From Ectobacillus funiculus (lineage in GTDB: Bacteria; Bacillota; Bacilli; Bacillales; Bacillaceae_G), in the NCBI RefSeq assembly GCF_004138295.1, contig NZ_SCFM01000006.1, forward strand, positions 310,001-374,000: DNA of 64,000 bases, written 5' to 3'. The notes beneath the pieces were generated by a model, which worked only from the letters and a program-made list of their open reading frames with translations, was not told where the DNA came from and did no database searches. The position numbers and the translations under genes are program-made. How positions within the stretch are numbered: the stretch's first letter is position 1; each line of letters opens with the position of its first letter. Below are positions 8,158-17,424 of this stretch, in pieces.

Positions 8158-8925
8158 CTATCTTCTTCTAATACGACCCGTGCCCCTACTTGTCCGTGGC
8201 GGAGAATAACTCTTTGGAGGCAAAATGGTAGAAGATCTTGGTCTCACAGTCGAGCCATTACTACCGCCTGATGTGTTCGGCGGCTTTGTAATTGTTCCTT
8301 TGTTGGGGTCTGCAGGAGGTGTAACATTTTTATTTTTTGCTGAAGTGTCTGCAGAGCTGCTGCGCTTTGTAATCGTTCCGACCCCTTCCTTCGTTAAAGG
8401 AGGAACGCTTTTTTGCTCAGCTGCGGTCGGCGGACGGTAATCTATAACCGGCTTATACGTGTCACGGCTCGTATAACCACGATAATTTCCGCCATATGAC
8501 TTCCCAAAATCAAATAAATCATTCAATATGCTTGCCAAAAAATATCCCTGCAAAAAGGATAAGCTATAGTTTTGCTGCACAAACTCCTTGTTGCTGACCT
8601 CAATTAACGTGTCAGATGGTTTATCCTTATCCTGCTGAATACTATACAATTCATCAGAATACACAAGAAACATTTGCTGATTATCTTCTTTTGAGCTCTG
8701 AGTTGGCTTGTGCTGCTCCGTAAATTTCCTTGCTACCTGTGGAACGGTTTCATTTGCAGCCCGATATACGTAGGAGCGTTGATTTCCGTTTTGTGAAACG
8801 GATTCTAATGGGTAGCCTGCAAGTGAACTTGTTCCACCACTTGTACTCCTCTGGCTAATGCAGCCTGTCAGAGCAGATACGGAAAATACAACGGCTAAAA
8901 TGAGCGCAAACAGCCGCTGAATCAT
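8158..8925 (-). CDS. DUF4247-type lipoprotein in PspA cluster
   Basis: A 255-residue exported lipoprotein. A signal peptide ends in the lipobox SALTGC, so the mature chain should be lipid-anchored at Cys22. The central part (about residues 45-160) matches the DUF4247 type, with EVSNKEFVQQNYSLSFLQGY. The last about 80 residues are a low-complexity Ser/Thr/Pro/Lys-rich tail ending in a cluster of arginines. It lies 15 bp after the DUF4178 gene and two genes after pspA. DUF4247 and DUF4178 often accompany PspA in Firmicutes, so a role in envelope integrity is likely, but the molecular function is unknown. Confidence 0.75.
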   Translation of the reverse strand: MIQRLFALILAVVFSVSALTGCISQRSTSGGTSSLAGYPLESVSQNGNQRSYVYRAANETVPQVARKFTEQHKPTQSSKEDNQQMFLVYSDELYSIQQDKDKPSDTLIEVSNKEFVQQNYSLSFLQGYFLASILNDLFDFGKSYGGNYRGYTSRDTYKPVIDYRPPTAAEQKSVPPLTKEGVGTITKRSSSADTSAKNKNVTPPADPNKGTITKPPNTSGGSNGSTVRPRSSTILPPKSYSPPRTSRGTGRIRRR

Positions 8926-8939
8926 ATAGTGGTGCCCCC

Positions 8940-9446
8940 TTATGTTGCCCGTATAACTTGCACGTCTGCCGGTAAAATGGCTTCACCTTCATACATCATC
9001 ATGCGTCCGTCCTGCCATTCAATGCGAAGCAGTTTTCGGTTATCCGATTGAAATTCCCATATGTGCTGTTCTCCAGCTGCAGAAAAAGGTGTATGTCCTA
9101 TAACAGAAACATAACAAGCATATTGATCCTCCAAATGATACATCACATCATCCATTTCAATCGTTGACGGTATTTCATGGATGGAATCTAAACGTCCGTC
9201 AATGGGGCTATATAGTTTATAATATAGCTTTTCACGCTGTTCAATCTTTAAGTATCGGATAATATTTCCATCCTGTAATGTTAGAAACGTTTCACTCTGC
9301 TTCACAGATGTTGTACGTCCTATCACTTCATAGGTGACTAACGAAACCTCGGCAATATCGCCAGGACCAAGCGTTAAAATGCTTTTTTCCGTCTTAGGCG
9401 GCTCCGGGTTTTTCATTATGTTTTTAATACGCTTAAATACGCTCAC
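8940..9446 (-). CDS. DUF4178 domain protein in PspA cluster
   Basis: A 168-residue soluble protein. It starts with a PspA-like leader (MSVFKRIKNIMKN) that nearly copies the first residues of the neighbouring PspA (MSVFKRLRDLTMS). A beta-rich DUF4178-type domain follows with LGPGDIAEVSLVTYEVIGR and HIWEFQSDNRKLLRIEW. It lies between pspA and the DUF4247 lipoprotein on the same strand, behind a hairpin that may lower its expression relative to pspA. It is probably a cytoplasmic partner in the PspA envelope-stress module. The shared N-terminal motif suggests a common membrane-targeting helix. Confidence 0.72.
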   Translation of the reverse strand: MSVFKRIKNIMKNPEPPKTEKSILTLGPGDIAEVSLVTYEVIGRTTSVKQSETFLTLQDGNIIRYLKIEQREKLYYKLYSPIDGRLDSIHEIPSTIEMDDVMYHLEDQYACYVSVIGHTPFSAAGEQHIWEFQSDNRKLLRIEWQDGRMMMYEGEAILPADVQVIRAT

Positions 9447-9482
9447 GAGTTCACCCCTCCCCTGTCTTCAATATACGTCAGA

Positions 9483-9530
9483 TAGAAAAGAGCCGACACC
9501 ATTAGGTTGTGTGCCGGCAGCTCTTTTCTT
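9483..9530 (-). terminator. Hairpin between pspA and DUF4178 gene
   Basis: The stem AAGAGCTGCCGGC... pairs with GCCG...GCTCTTTTC just after the pspA stop. A T-run follows on the minus strand (CTTTTCTATC). It probably partly terminates, giving more pspA than downstream mRNA. Confidence 0.65.
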
Positions 9531-10194
9531 ACTTCTCATACTGCTTCATAATACGTGCCAATTCGTCTTCAACTTCTTTGTCCCGTCCTAAATGCATAAA
9601 TTCCTCATCCAGCGACTTTTCTTTCTTATACACTTCCCCGCTCGCCTCCGCTTCCGCTTCAAGCTGAAGCGCCTTCTCCTCCATCCGCTTTAATCCCGAT
9701 AAGGCAGTGTTAGAATCAAATCCGGACATAGCCTTATGAATGTTCTTTTGTGCCTTTGCTGCATTCACGCGCGCTACCAATGTTTCACGCTTGTTTTTCA
9801 GCTCGGTTACCTGCTTGCGCATCTCCTCGAGCTTCGCTCGTAAGTTATCGGCAGCAGCTTTGTTTTGCTCGTAACTTGCTTTGTATTCCTTCCCCTTTTG
9901 CTCGGCATTTTTCTTTTCTTCTAGAGCGCGGCGTGCCAAATCCAGATTACCGGCCTGCACAGCCGTATGTGCCTGTTCCTCACGCCTTTTTACTAAAGCC
10001 TCCTGCTCTTCATATAACACTTTAAACTTTTTCTCAAGCGCGATTTGCGCTGCTACACTCTTCTCTGCATCCTCTAAATCCTGCTGCATATCGCGTAAAT
10101 ATTGATCTGTCATCTTGATAGGGTCTTCTGCCTTTTCAATCAAAGCATATACATTAGACATGGTTAAATCACGCAAACGCTTAAAAACCGACAT
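9529..10194 (-). CDS. pspA: Phage shock protein A family (PspA/IM30/LiaH)
   Basis: A 221-residue, almost fully alpha-helical, charged coiled-coil protein of the PspA/IM30 family, which forms ESCRT-III-like scaffolds on the inner face of stressed membranes. Helix 1 (MSVFKRLRDLTMSNVYALIE) is followed by KAEDPIKMTDQYLRDM, the family's most conserved stretch, and then long helices rich in Ala/Glu/Lys/Gln. The ATG at 10194 has AGGAGG upstream, so the 11 extra residues of the longer frame are rejected. It heads a pspA-DUF4178-DUF4247 unit. No liaF/liaRS genes are adjacent. Confidence 0.88.
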   Translation of the reverse strand: MSVFKRLRDLTMSNVYALIEKAEDPIKMTDQYLRDMQQDLEDAEKSVAAQIALEKKFKVLYEEQEALVKRREEQAHTAVQAGNLDLARRALEEKKNAEQKGKEYKASYEQNKAAADNLRAKLEEMRKQVTELKNKRETLVARVNAAKAQKNIHKAMSGFDSNTALSGLKRMEEKALQLEAEAEASGEVYKKEKSLDEEFMHLGRDKEVEDELARIMKQYEK

Positions 10195-10483
10195 TTTGAA
10201 ATTCCTCCTGTAGACTTTTGCATACAAACCTATTGTTAGCTTGCGTTACTTTACAAAGATTAAAACAAGACATGATTCCTGCAACATCGAAAAAGTGTCA
10301 TGCAGCAGCTTACATAGGACACATAATATATAAAATCCCTCCTAGGCTGTATTCCATGAACATTTTCTCTAGGCTATTCTTTATATTCACAATCCAAAGG
10401 GCTTCAACTATTCAATATAACCCCCCTAAGATCAAGGAGGTATTTTTCATATTCATTTCTCCATACCTATTGTCCCCAAGTTA

Positions 10484-10619
10484 AAGAAAACTCGTCGATT
10501 GGTGAGCCCTGCCCTTGGGCGAAGACAGAAGCGTAGCCCTACTTATACTTTATTCCTAAAGTTTCTCGCTACGTCGAATTGTCTCCTAGCTAGAAATTTA
10601 TACTTTCTTAAAGTGTAAA
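10484..10619 (+). repeat. Dispersed repeat family A, copy 2
   Basis: Full-length forward copy from AAAGAAAACTCGTCGATTGG to CTTTCTTAAAGTGTAA, in the 660-bp gap upstream of pspA. The rest of this gap (10228-10860) shows no gene. Confidence 0.9.
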
Positions 10620-10700
10620 CAATCCCCTTTTGTTTTTTCCCCACAACAGGAGCATATCATTTATAATAGACCTAAGAAATATATGGGAATTTTGTGTTAT

Positions 10701-10824
10701 CCAGAAAACTCATCGATTGGCGAGACGCTAGGCGAAGACAGAGACGCAGCCGCACTTACACTCTGTTCCTAAAATTTCTGGCTACGTCAAATTCGCTTCT
10801 AGCTGGGAATTGATCCTTAAAGTA
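10701..10824 (+). repeat. Dispersed repeat family A, copy 3
   Basis: A diverged forward copy only about 80 bp after copy 2. The GAGC...GGGC inner segment is shortened to GAGACGCTAGGCGAAG. Two tandem copies so close together suggest independent insertion or local duplication. Confidence 0.8.
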
Positions 10825-10889
10825 CGGCGCGTTGCAGCAGCTGTGCGAAATATGGAATGCATGACGGCCAGTTTGCATAAGGAATAGAA

Positions 10890-11177
10890 ATGCTTCTGAA
10901 GGGGGATACATCATTGTTTTTCTTGCTTACCACACTGAATTTGATTTTATATATTTGCTCGGGGCTTCTCTTTTTCTCGGAAAATCGGGATTCTTGGCAG
11001 CTTACGTTAGCAATCGTATGTCTCGTGCTTGCTATTATGCTTTCTTTGTTCATTGGTATCTACTATTACAAAAGAATAGAGCGGAATTGCACAAATTGTA
11101 CGCCTGATTGTGCGTCTCTTGATTTTGTGGACTGTGATAGTGACGGTTTAGAGTGCTGCGGGGTGGATTGCAATTGA
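10890..11177 (+). CDS. Small membrane protein with Cys-rich tail
   Basis: A protein of up to 95 residues with two hydrophobic segments (about residues 9-27 and 37-59). A C-terminal tail holds seven cysteines, including NCTNCTPDC and ECCGVDC. The start is uncertain: ATG at 10890, or TTG at 10914, which has GGGGG upstream at better spacing. The stop overlaps the start of the DUF2085 gene (TTGA), so the two are probably co-translated. I do not recognise the family. The tail could bind a metal or be oxidised outside the cell. Confidence 0.6.
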   Translation: MLLKGDTSLFFLLTTLNLILYICSGLLFFSENRDSWQLTLAIVCLVLAIMLSLFIGIYYYKRIERNCTNCTPDCASLDFVDCDSDGLECCGVDCN

Positions 11178-11509
11178 TATCCTTGCTTAAAATTGTTCCG
11201 TGTCATCGGAAGCGAGAGCGCTGTCTGCACATAAACGGCAAGGCGCTGCCGCTTTGCGCAAGATGCACTGGCATCTTAGCCGGGTACTTGTTCATACCGC
11301 TTTTACTGCTCTCTAGCTGGCATATTCCGTTTTGGATCGGCTTGCTAAGCCAACTCCCGCTTCTAATAGACGGCTATACACAGCTATGGAAATGGCGAAC
11401 AAGCAACAATATACTGCGGCTCACAACGGGGTTATTAAGCGGCTTTGGCTTGTCCGTTCTGATTGTAGCTTCTTCATTTGCTATCACCGCTCTTTTATCG
11501 AGAATATAG
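11174..11509 (+). CDS. DUF2085 small membrane protein
   Basis: A predicted inner-membrane protein of about 111 residues. The DUF2085 core CHRKRERCLHINGKALPLCA plus RCTGIL is at the N-terminus, with conserved Cys/His that look like a metal or redox site, and about three transmembrane helices follow. TTG at 11174 is the best start, with GGGGTGG eight bases upstream and direct overlap (TTGA) with the preceding stop. The longer GTG at 11153 has no ribosome site. Function is unknown. Confidence 0.72.
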   Translation: MISLLKIVPCHRKRERCLHINGKALPLCARCTGILAGYLFIPLLLLSSWHIPFWIGLLSQLPLLIDGYTQLWKWRTSNNILRLTTGLLSGFGLSVLIVASSFAITALLSRI

Positions 11510-11518
11510 CAACTCTAT

Positions 11519-11556
11519 TCAGGGGCAGCCAGCAAAGATGGGGCTGCCTCTTCGTT
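11519..11556 (+). terminator. Terminator after DUF2085 gene
   Basis: The stem GGCAGCC/GGCTGCC with a short loop is followed by TCTTCGTTT, 15 bp after the DUF2085 stop. The U-tract is weak. Confidence 0.55.
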
Positions 11557-11754
11557 TACTTGGAATCAGCGTGCTGTTGCTTACCCCTAGATACACAAAA
11601 TATTTGATGGCAGGCAGGGCTATCGAAATGGAGGATAAACATTACTGCCGAAAAATAAATACTAAAAAATAATCAATATACCGAATGAAAATGATAGTTA
11701 TTATCAATACTATATATTGTAAAGGGTAACCAGCTAGTGGTTACCCGCAAAGCA

Positions 11755-11910
11755 TTACAATTCCGGTACAAATGTTTGACAATCAGTTTCCTTGCTATCA
11801 GACGCTTGTTTGCCTTTATGGCTCACTACATAGATAGCCTCCGCATTGCATTTGTTTCCAGTAGCCCAATATTTACAGTTGTTCACTTCACAAAGAACAT
11901 CTCTAGCCAT
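11755..11910 (-). CDS. Small DUF1540 protein
   Basis: A 51-residue gene that is easy to miss because it is short. It carries the DUF1540 Cys pattern: CEVNNCKYW, then NKCNAEAIYV and a final DCQTFVP (C-x4-C, C, C). Such proteins are small putative metal-binding proteins, often present in several copies in sporeformers. The ATG at 11910 has GGGAGGTG at ideal spacing. The ribosome site lies inside a perfect 15-bp inverted repeat (11912-11962), which should hide it in the mRNA. It stands alone between the DUF2085 gene and the HMG-CoA lyase gene. Confidence 0.82.
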   Translation of the reverse strand: MARDVLCEVNNCKYWATGNKCNAEAIYVVSHKGKQASDSKETDCQTFVPEL

Positions 11911-11911
11911 C

Positions 11912-11962
11912 GTATTACACCTCCCTTATTACTATCATTCACAAATTAGGGAGGTGTAATAC
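11912..11962 (-). promoter_or_regulatory. Leader hairpin covering the DUF1540 ribosome site
   Basis: Two perfectly complementary 15-base arms (GTATTACACCTCCCT and AGGGAGGTGTAATAC) are separated by 21 bases. On the minus-strand transcript the 3' arm contains the Shine-Dalgarno GGGAGGTG, one base before the ATG. The hairpin would block translation unless it is opened. Confidence 0.7.
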
Positions 11963-12070
11963 TTTCTTATGTCAAAAAAGTACTCGCTATATAACAGAGA
12001 ACAACTTCCCTCTTCTTTCATCATGTGGTTTCTGATGTGCAGCTTTTGAGAATATTTCCCTTATCACGCG

Positions 12071-12982
12071 CTACGCTCTACCTGTTCTCGCTCGATGAAA
12101 ATGGCCCGTTAATTCGCGTGTTGTCAACGATTTGACCAGCTCCACACAGGAAAGAAGAGATGGCAGATCAATCCCTGTTTCAATTCCCATCTCATGCAGC
12201 ATGAAGACTACGTCCTCTGTCGCAACATTCCCTGCCGCTCCCGGCGCAAACGGACAACCTCCTAATCCTCCGATAGAAGCATCAAAACGAACAACACCAG
12301 CCTGCAGGGCAGCTAGTATATTTGCTTGTGCTAAGCCGTACGTATCATGAAAATGTGCGGTAATCATCGCATTTGGCCGCAAGGAAAAGACCCGCTGAAA
12401 CAGATCGAATACTTGCTGTGGATTCGCCCGGCCGATCGTATCACAAATCACGATCTCATCTACCCCGAGGGCATCAATTCTTTTAAGCATCTCCAGCACA
12501 AGAGCAGCATCCACCTTTCCTTCATATGGACACCAGAACGAAGTGGAGATGTTATGACGAATAAACATTCCATTTTTCTTTGCTTTCTTAATTACCGCTT
12601 CAAGTCGCTTAATCGATTCTTCTCTCGTCATTTTTATATTTTTCAGATTAAAGCTATCACTCACCCCTATTACGAAAGAAAGATCTCGCACCCCGCTTGC
12701 CACTGCCCGTTCATAGCCAGTTTCATTCGGGATAAGTACCATATACTGAATTTGCGGAAAACGTTCAATTCCCTCAAGCAATTCCTTTGCATCTTTCATT
12801 TGCGGAACATATACCGGATGGACAAAGGAGGTCGCCTCCATTCTCCGTATTCCTGTGCCATTTAAGGAGTGAATGAAAGCAATTTTCTGTTCTGTAGGAA
12901 TAAAGCCCGCCTCATTTTGCAGCCCATCCCTCGGACCCACCTCAATAATTTCTACCTGCTTTGGAAGATTCATATCACTCAC
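12071..12982 (-). CDS. Hydroxymethylglutaryl-CoA lyase
   Basis: A DRE-TIM metallolyase that splits HMG-CoA into acetoacetate and acetyl-CoA, the last step of leucine breakdown. The catalytic GPRDGLQNE motif is at the N-terminus, the metal-ligand region HFHDTYGLA is at about residue 210, and the HMG-CoA lyase signature GLGGCPFAPGAAGNVATED is close after it. The length of 303 residues is normal. GTG at 12982 and ATG at 12973 both have a ribosome site, so the exact start is open. No other leucine-degradation genes adjoin, so this copy is outside the usual mva/yng-type operon. B. subtilis YngG is the nearest counterpart I know. Confidence 0.88.
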   Translation of the reverse strand: MSDMNLPKQVEIIEVGPRDGLQNEAGFIPTEQKIAFIHSLNGTGIRRMEATSFVHPVYVPQMKDAKELLEGIERFPQIQYMVLIPNETGYERAVASGVRDLSFVIGVSDSFNLKNIKMTREESIKRLEAVIKKAKKNGMFIRHNISTSFWCPYEGKVDAALVLEMLKRIDALGVDEIVICDTIGRANPQQVFDLFQRVFSLRPNAMITAHFHDTYGLAQANILAALQAGVVRFDASIGGLGGCPFAPGAAGNVATEDVVFMLHEMGIETGIDLPSLLSCVELVKSLTTRELTGHFHRARTGRA

Positions 12983-13098
12983 CTCATCTCCCTTAAGAAA
13001 TCATCCATCTCCAATAAGAATGTATGCTCCTATTTATGGATGAATCAATATACAGATAGATATGCTGATAAGGCGGCTATATTCATGCATGGCAAAAT

Positions 13099-13130
13099 AA
13101 AGAAAACTCGCCGATTGGCGAGTTTTCTTG
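13099..13130. terminator. Solo terminal hairpin of repeat family A
   Basis: The perfect inverted repeat AAGAAAACTCGCC/GGCGAGTTTTCTT has loop GATT. It has the sequence of the family-A left end, but alone and ending in a T-run. It lies after the ArsR gene and could terminate transcription on either strand. Confidence 0.8.
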
Positions 13131-13214
13131 ACAATTCATACTGCGCATTGCCGTTTCTAGATAACACTTACTAACAGCAGTGCCCTAAAAAATAGTCTCT
13201 TACTCTTTATGTTC

Positions 13215-13508
13215 CTATACCTGTTCATTAATTAAAGAGACGATTTGCTTCATACGGGAATCCAACACCTCATAATAAATTTCCAATCCTTTTCGGTTCC
13301 CTAATACGATACGTGCCGACTTCATTTTTGCAAGGTGCTGTGACAATGTAGATTGCGGGAGTCCTAAGCCCTCATATAGAGATGTAACATTTTGTGGCCC
13401 GCGCTCCATCAAGATCTGAAGTATTTGCAAACGCACCGGGTGCGCAATTACCTTAAGCTGCTCGGCTACAATATTTAAATTTGGTTGATTAATTGTAAAA
13501 TCTAACAT
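13215..13508 (-). CDS. ArsR-family winged-helix repressor
   Basis: A protein of about 97 residues with an ArsR/SmtB winged helix-turn-helix. It shows LKVIAHPVRLQILQILMERG, then the recognition helix region LGLPQSTLSQHLAKMKSARI and the wing GNRKGLEIYYEVL. The metal-site CxC/CVC motif of arsenic and cadmium sensors is absent, so the inducer is not one of those. The start at 13508 has GGTGGAG upstream; the longer frame to 13559 does not. It is monocistronic with no obvious target next to it. The IYYEVLDSRMKQIV wing resembles regulators of redox or sulfide stress, but the assignment stops at family level. Confidence 0.82.
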   Translation of the reverse strand: MLDFTINQPNLNIVAEQLKVIAHPVRLQILQILMERGPQNVTSLYEGLGLPQSTLSQHLAKMKSARIVLGNRKGLEIYYEVLDSRMKQIVSLINEQV

Positions 13509-13912
13509 TATACATCTCCACCCTTTATAGATTTTATTTCCTAAAACAAAATATTTCAATATTCCATATCCGTTTTGATTATAGCATGCGATGTCGAAGT
13601 TTGTCGTCTTGCAATAGAATAATAAACTGAGAAAATATAAAAAAATCTAATCCATTTAGAAGATACAACCAAATCCCCAGCAAACAAGTGAAATTCTTTC
13701 TATACCTCCGTTAACCTGTCAGAAATACACCATGACAAGCTACAAAGAGTCACTCTTAGAGGGCAGCTTATACTGTAGGGAGCCATATACAGCCTGTAAA
13801 ATCTGTATCTTATTCATATAATAAGAATTAAGAACTTCTTTAATATGTACTGTTCGAGACAGGCACTCTATCTTCCTCCTATTTTTACACTTAATTGTAA
13901 ATTAATGGTTTT

Positions 13913-13938
13913 GAATTTATACTTTCTTAAAGTGGAGC
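13913..13938 (+). repeat. Family A remnant
   Basis: A 24-base match to the right end of the repeat (GAATTTATACTTTCTTAAAG), with no left part. It is probably a decayed copy. The rest of 13560-14000 holds no gene that I can support. Confidence 0.5.
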
Positions 13939-13996
13939 AATAAACAATTTTTATAAACAAACGTGTATAAAAAGAAGAACAGAGCAGACTCTAATC

Positions 13997-14017
13997 ATTG
14001 TTGTTTATAACAACAAT
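13997..14017 (+). promoter_or_regulatory. Palindrome upstream of SASP-like gene
   Basis: The 9-bp arms ATTGTTGTT/AACAACAAT with a 3-base centre end just before AAGGAGG. It may be an operator or an mRNA hairpin next to the ribosome site. Confidence 0.5.
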
Positions 14018-14033
14018 ACAAGGAGGAATCGAT

Positions 14034-14726
14034 ATGCCACATCGAATTTATCAGGCAGCTCAACAAGCTCAACAGGCACTTCAACAAATCCAACAAGCAG
14101 CTCAGCAATTAGCCATGCAGGGACAGCACAATGTTAACTTTGCAGGTCCTCATTCCGCTATGCAGCCGGGATTTGCCGGAACAGACGCACAGCAGGTAAG
14201 ACAGGATATCTCTAATAACACTATGAACATGAACAGCGGAAACATGGGAGGATATACGCAGCAGGCGGGTGGCTTCTTACCTCAAGGCGCTAGCTTTGCA
14301 GGCTCTCATTCTGCTATGCATTCAGGATTTTCCGGAACAGATGCACAGCAGGTAAGACAGGATATCGCCAATAGCACTATGAATATGAACCGTGGAAACA
14401 TGGGAGGATATACGCAGCAAGCGAGTAGCTTCTTACCTCAAGGTGCTAGCTTTGCAGGCTCTCATTCCGCCATGCATTCAGGATTTTCCGGAACAGATGC
14501 ACAGCAGGTAAGACAGGATATCGCCAATAGCAACATGAACATGAACCGTGGAAACATGGGAGGGTACACGCAGCAACCTGGTAGCTTCTCGCCTCAAAAC
14601 GCTAGCTTTGCAGGCTCTCATTCCGCTATGCAGCCAGGATTTTCTAGAACAGATGCACAGCAGGTAAGACAGGATATCGCCAATAGCAGTATGAACAGTG
14701 GAAATATGGGAGGCCTTATCCAGTAA
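14034..14726 (+). CDS. Tandem-repeat protein resembling gamma-type SASP
   Basis: A 230-residue Gln/Ala/Ser/Gly/Met-rich protein. After a Gln/Ala-rich helix (AAQQAQQALQQIQQAAQQLA) come four copies of a 52-residue unit, the last one truncated. Each contains FAGSHSAM, a GTDAQQVRQDI block and a Met/Asn-rich GNMGGYTQQ segment. The TDAQQVRQ block closely resembles the TDAQQVRQQN repeats of gamma-type small acid-soluble spore protein SspE, which stores amino acids in spores. It is longer than usual SspE (about 84-95 residues). The usual TEFASE-like GPR cleavage site is not present. AGGAGG precedes the ATG at 14034. A spore storage role is inferred, not shown. Confidence 0.65.
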   Translation: MPHRIYQAAQQAQQALQQIQQAAQQLAMQGQHNVNFAGPHSAMQPGFAGTDAQQVRQDISNNTMNMNSGNMGGYTQQAGGFLPQGASFAGSHSAMHSGFSGTDAQQVRQDIANSTMNMNRGNMGGYTQQASSFLPQGASFAGSHSAMHSGFSGTDAQQVRQDIANSNMNMNRGNMGGYTQQPGSFSPQNASFAGSHSAMQPGFSRTDAQQVRQDIANSSMNSGNMGGLIQ

Positions 14727-14756
14727 CGCTCCGTTTGCATTCTCGTTCTATACAAT

Positions 14757-14790
14757 AAAAATAATTCCCTTCAGCAAGAGAGGAATTATT
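14757..14790 (+). terminator. Hairpin after SASP-like gene
   Basis: AATAATTCC pairs with GGAATTATT. It is the first of two consecutive hairpins downstream of the stop. Confidence 0.5.
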
Positions 14791-14829
14791 CAGGCTGTGA
14801 AAAAAATGTTTTCCACAGCCTGTTTTTTA
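14791..14829 (+). terminator. Rho-independent terminator
   Basis: AGGCTGTG...AAAA pairs with TTTTCCACAGCCT and is followed by GTTTTTTAT. A strong terminator for the SASP-like gene, before the convergent bioW. Confidence 0.85.
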
Positions 14830-14876
14830 TCAGAACTGTATTTCATGCCAATGATATAGAAAGTACATTGCCCATC

Positions 14877-15632
14877 TTATCCCCTATCTATTAAAATTGG
14901 CGTTTTTTCCAAATAGGAAGTCAGCTCTTCTAACTGTACATCATCAGAGACATAAAAGACTCTTCCTCCGCTAAAATCTCCCTTTTCTTTCAAATGGGGA
15001 ATGCGTACATACCCTTCCTTAAGGGAGGAAATATAGCCGGTAACATATTCAGGGTCATCAGACCAACAGAGCTCGGCAAGGACAAACGGAGCGTGTGCCA
15101 CCTTTGTGGCAAGAGCGAGTGCCTCCGTTATTCGCGGAGATGCAATGGTATGCCGGCTCGCCCATTGCTTATACCCATCCTCCGTCCATCCCATTCGAGT
15201 TGCACGCACCCCCTGCAGCCCTGCATCAAGACGCTCTCCGCTTGAAGCGCTCATAATTGCAGCACCTCGTAAATTCGTCTGACTCGCAAGCAACTCGATC
15301 CCTTTTCGAGCTGCTTGCTCTGAGATACAAAGGGTTTGTAAATACCGCATGGCATACAGTCTGCCTTCATGCATATGTTCTGCTGTTGCTGTTATCACAG
15401 GCAGCGGCGGAACGCGTAAAATCTCGTGCGGTACAATCCTTTCCATCACAAGCTGAATAAAGTCAGCATCCCCGCGGCTATGCAGCAGTGCCTTTTGCAG
15501 CAATTCCTGCACCGCAGCCTCTAAGGAGCGTTTCGCAACAAGCGTTTCCCCACCGGATATATGAAAGCCGCCATCCTCATGAGAGCCGCCTTCAGCCGCC
15601 CTCATTCGGACACTAAACATTTCTTCTTGCAA
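14877..15632 (-). CDS. bioW: 6-carboxyhexanoate-CoA ligase (pimeloyl-CoA synthetase)
   Basis: Activates free pimelate to pimeloyl-CoA with ATP, giving the substrate of BioF. The family hallmarks are clear: FSVRMRA near the start, SHEDGGFHISGGE, RATRMGW, and the C-terminal LALATKVAHAPFVLAELCWS and DDPEYVTGY. TTG at 15632 is chosen because GAGGTGG is five bases upstream and the resulting start (QEEMFSVRMRA) matches B. subtilis BioW. The GTG at 15641 overlaps the ribosome site. It is last in the operon, 68 bp after bioB, whereas in B. subtilis it is first. Relying on free pimelate, the operon has no bioI. Confidence 0.93.
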   Translation of the reverse strand: MQEEMFSVRMRAAEGGSHEDGGFHISGGETLVAKRSLEAAVQELLQKALLHSRGDADFIQLVMERIVPHEILRVPPLPVITATAEHMHEGRLYAMRYLQTLCISEQAARKGIELLASQTNLRGAAIMSASSGERLDAGLQGVRATRMGWTEDGYKQWASRHTIASPRITEALALATKVAHAPFVLAELCWSDDPEYVTGYISSLKEGYVRIPHLKEKGDFSGGRVFYVSDDVQLEELTSYLEKTPILIDRG

Positions 15633-15700
15633 ACATACCACCTCATGTTTTCTTTACACCGTATATCCATTATGTTTGGAGGCAAAATATCTCGCTATCA

Positions 15701-17408
<1,708 letters not shown>

Positions 17409-17424
17409 CTATTACGAACCTCCT

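Noticed and set aside
10817-11053. A 78-aa minus-strand gene opposite the small membrane protein
   Set aside because: No ribosome site and no domain, whereas the plus-strand frame has membrane helices and couples to the DUF2085 gene.
13998-14033. Upstream start of the SASP-like gene
   Set aside because: The extra 12 codons cover the palindrome and the AGGAGG ribosome site, so the ATG at 14034 is the start.
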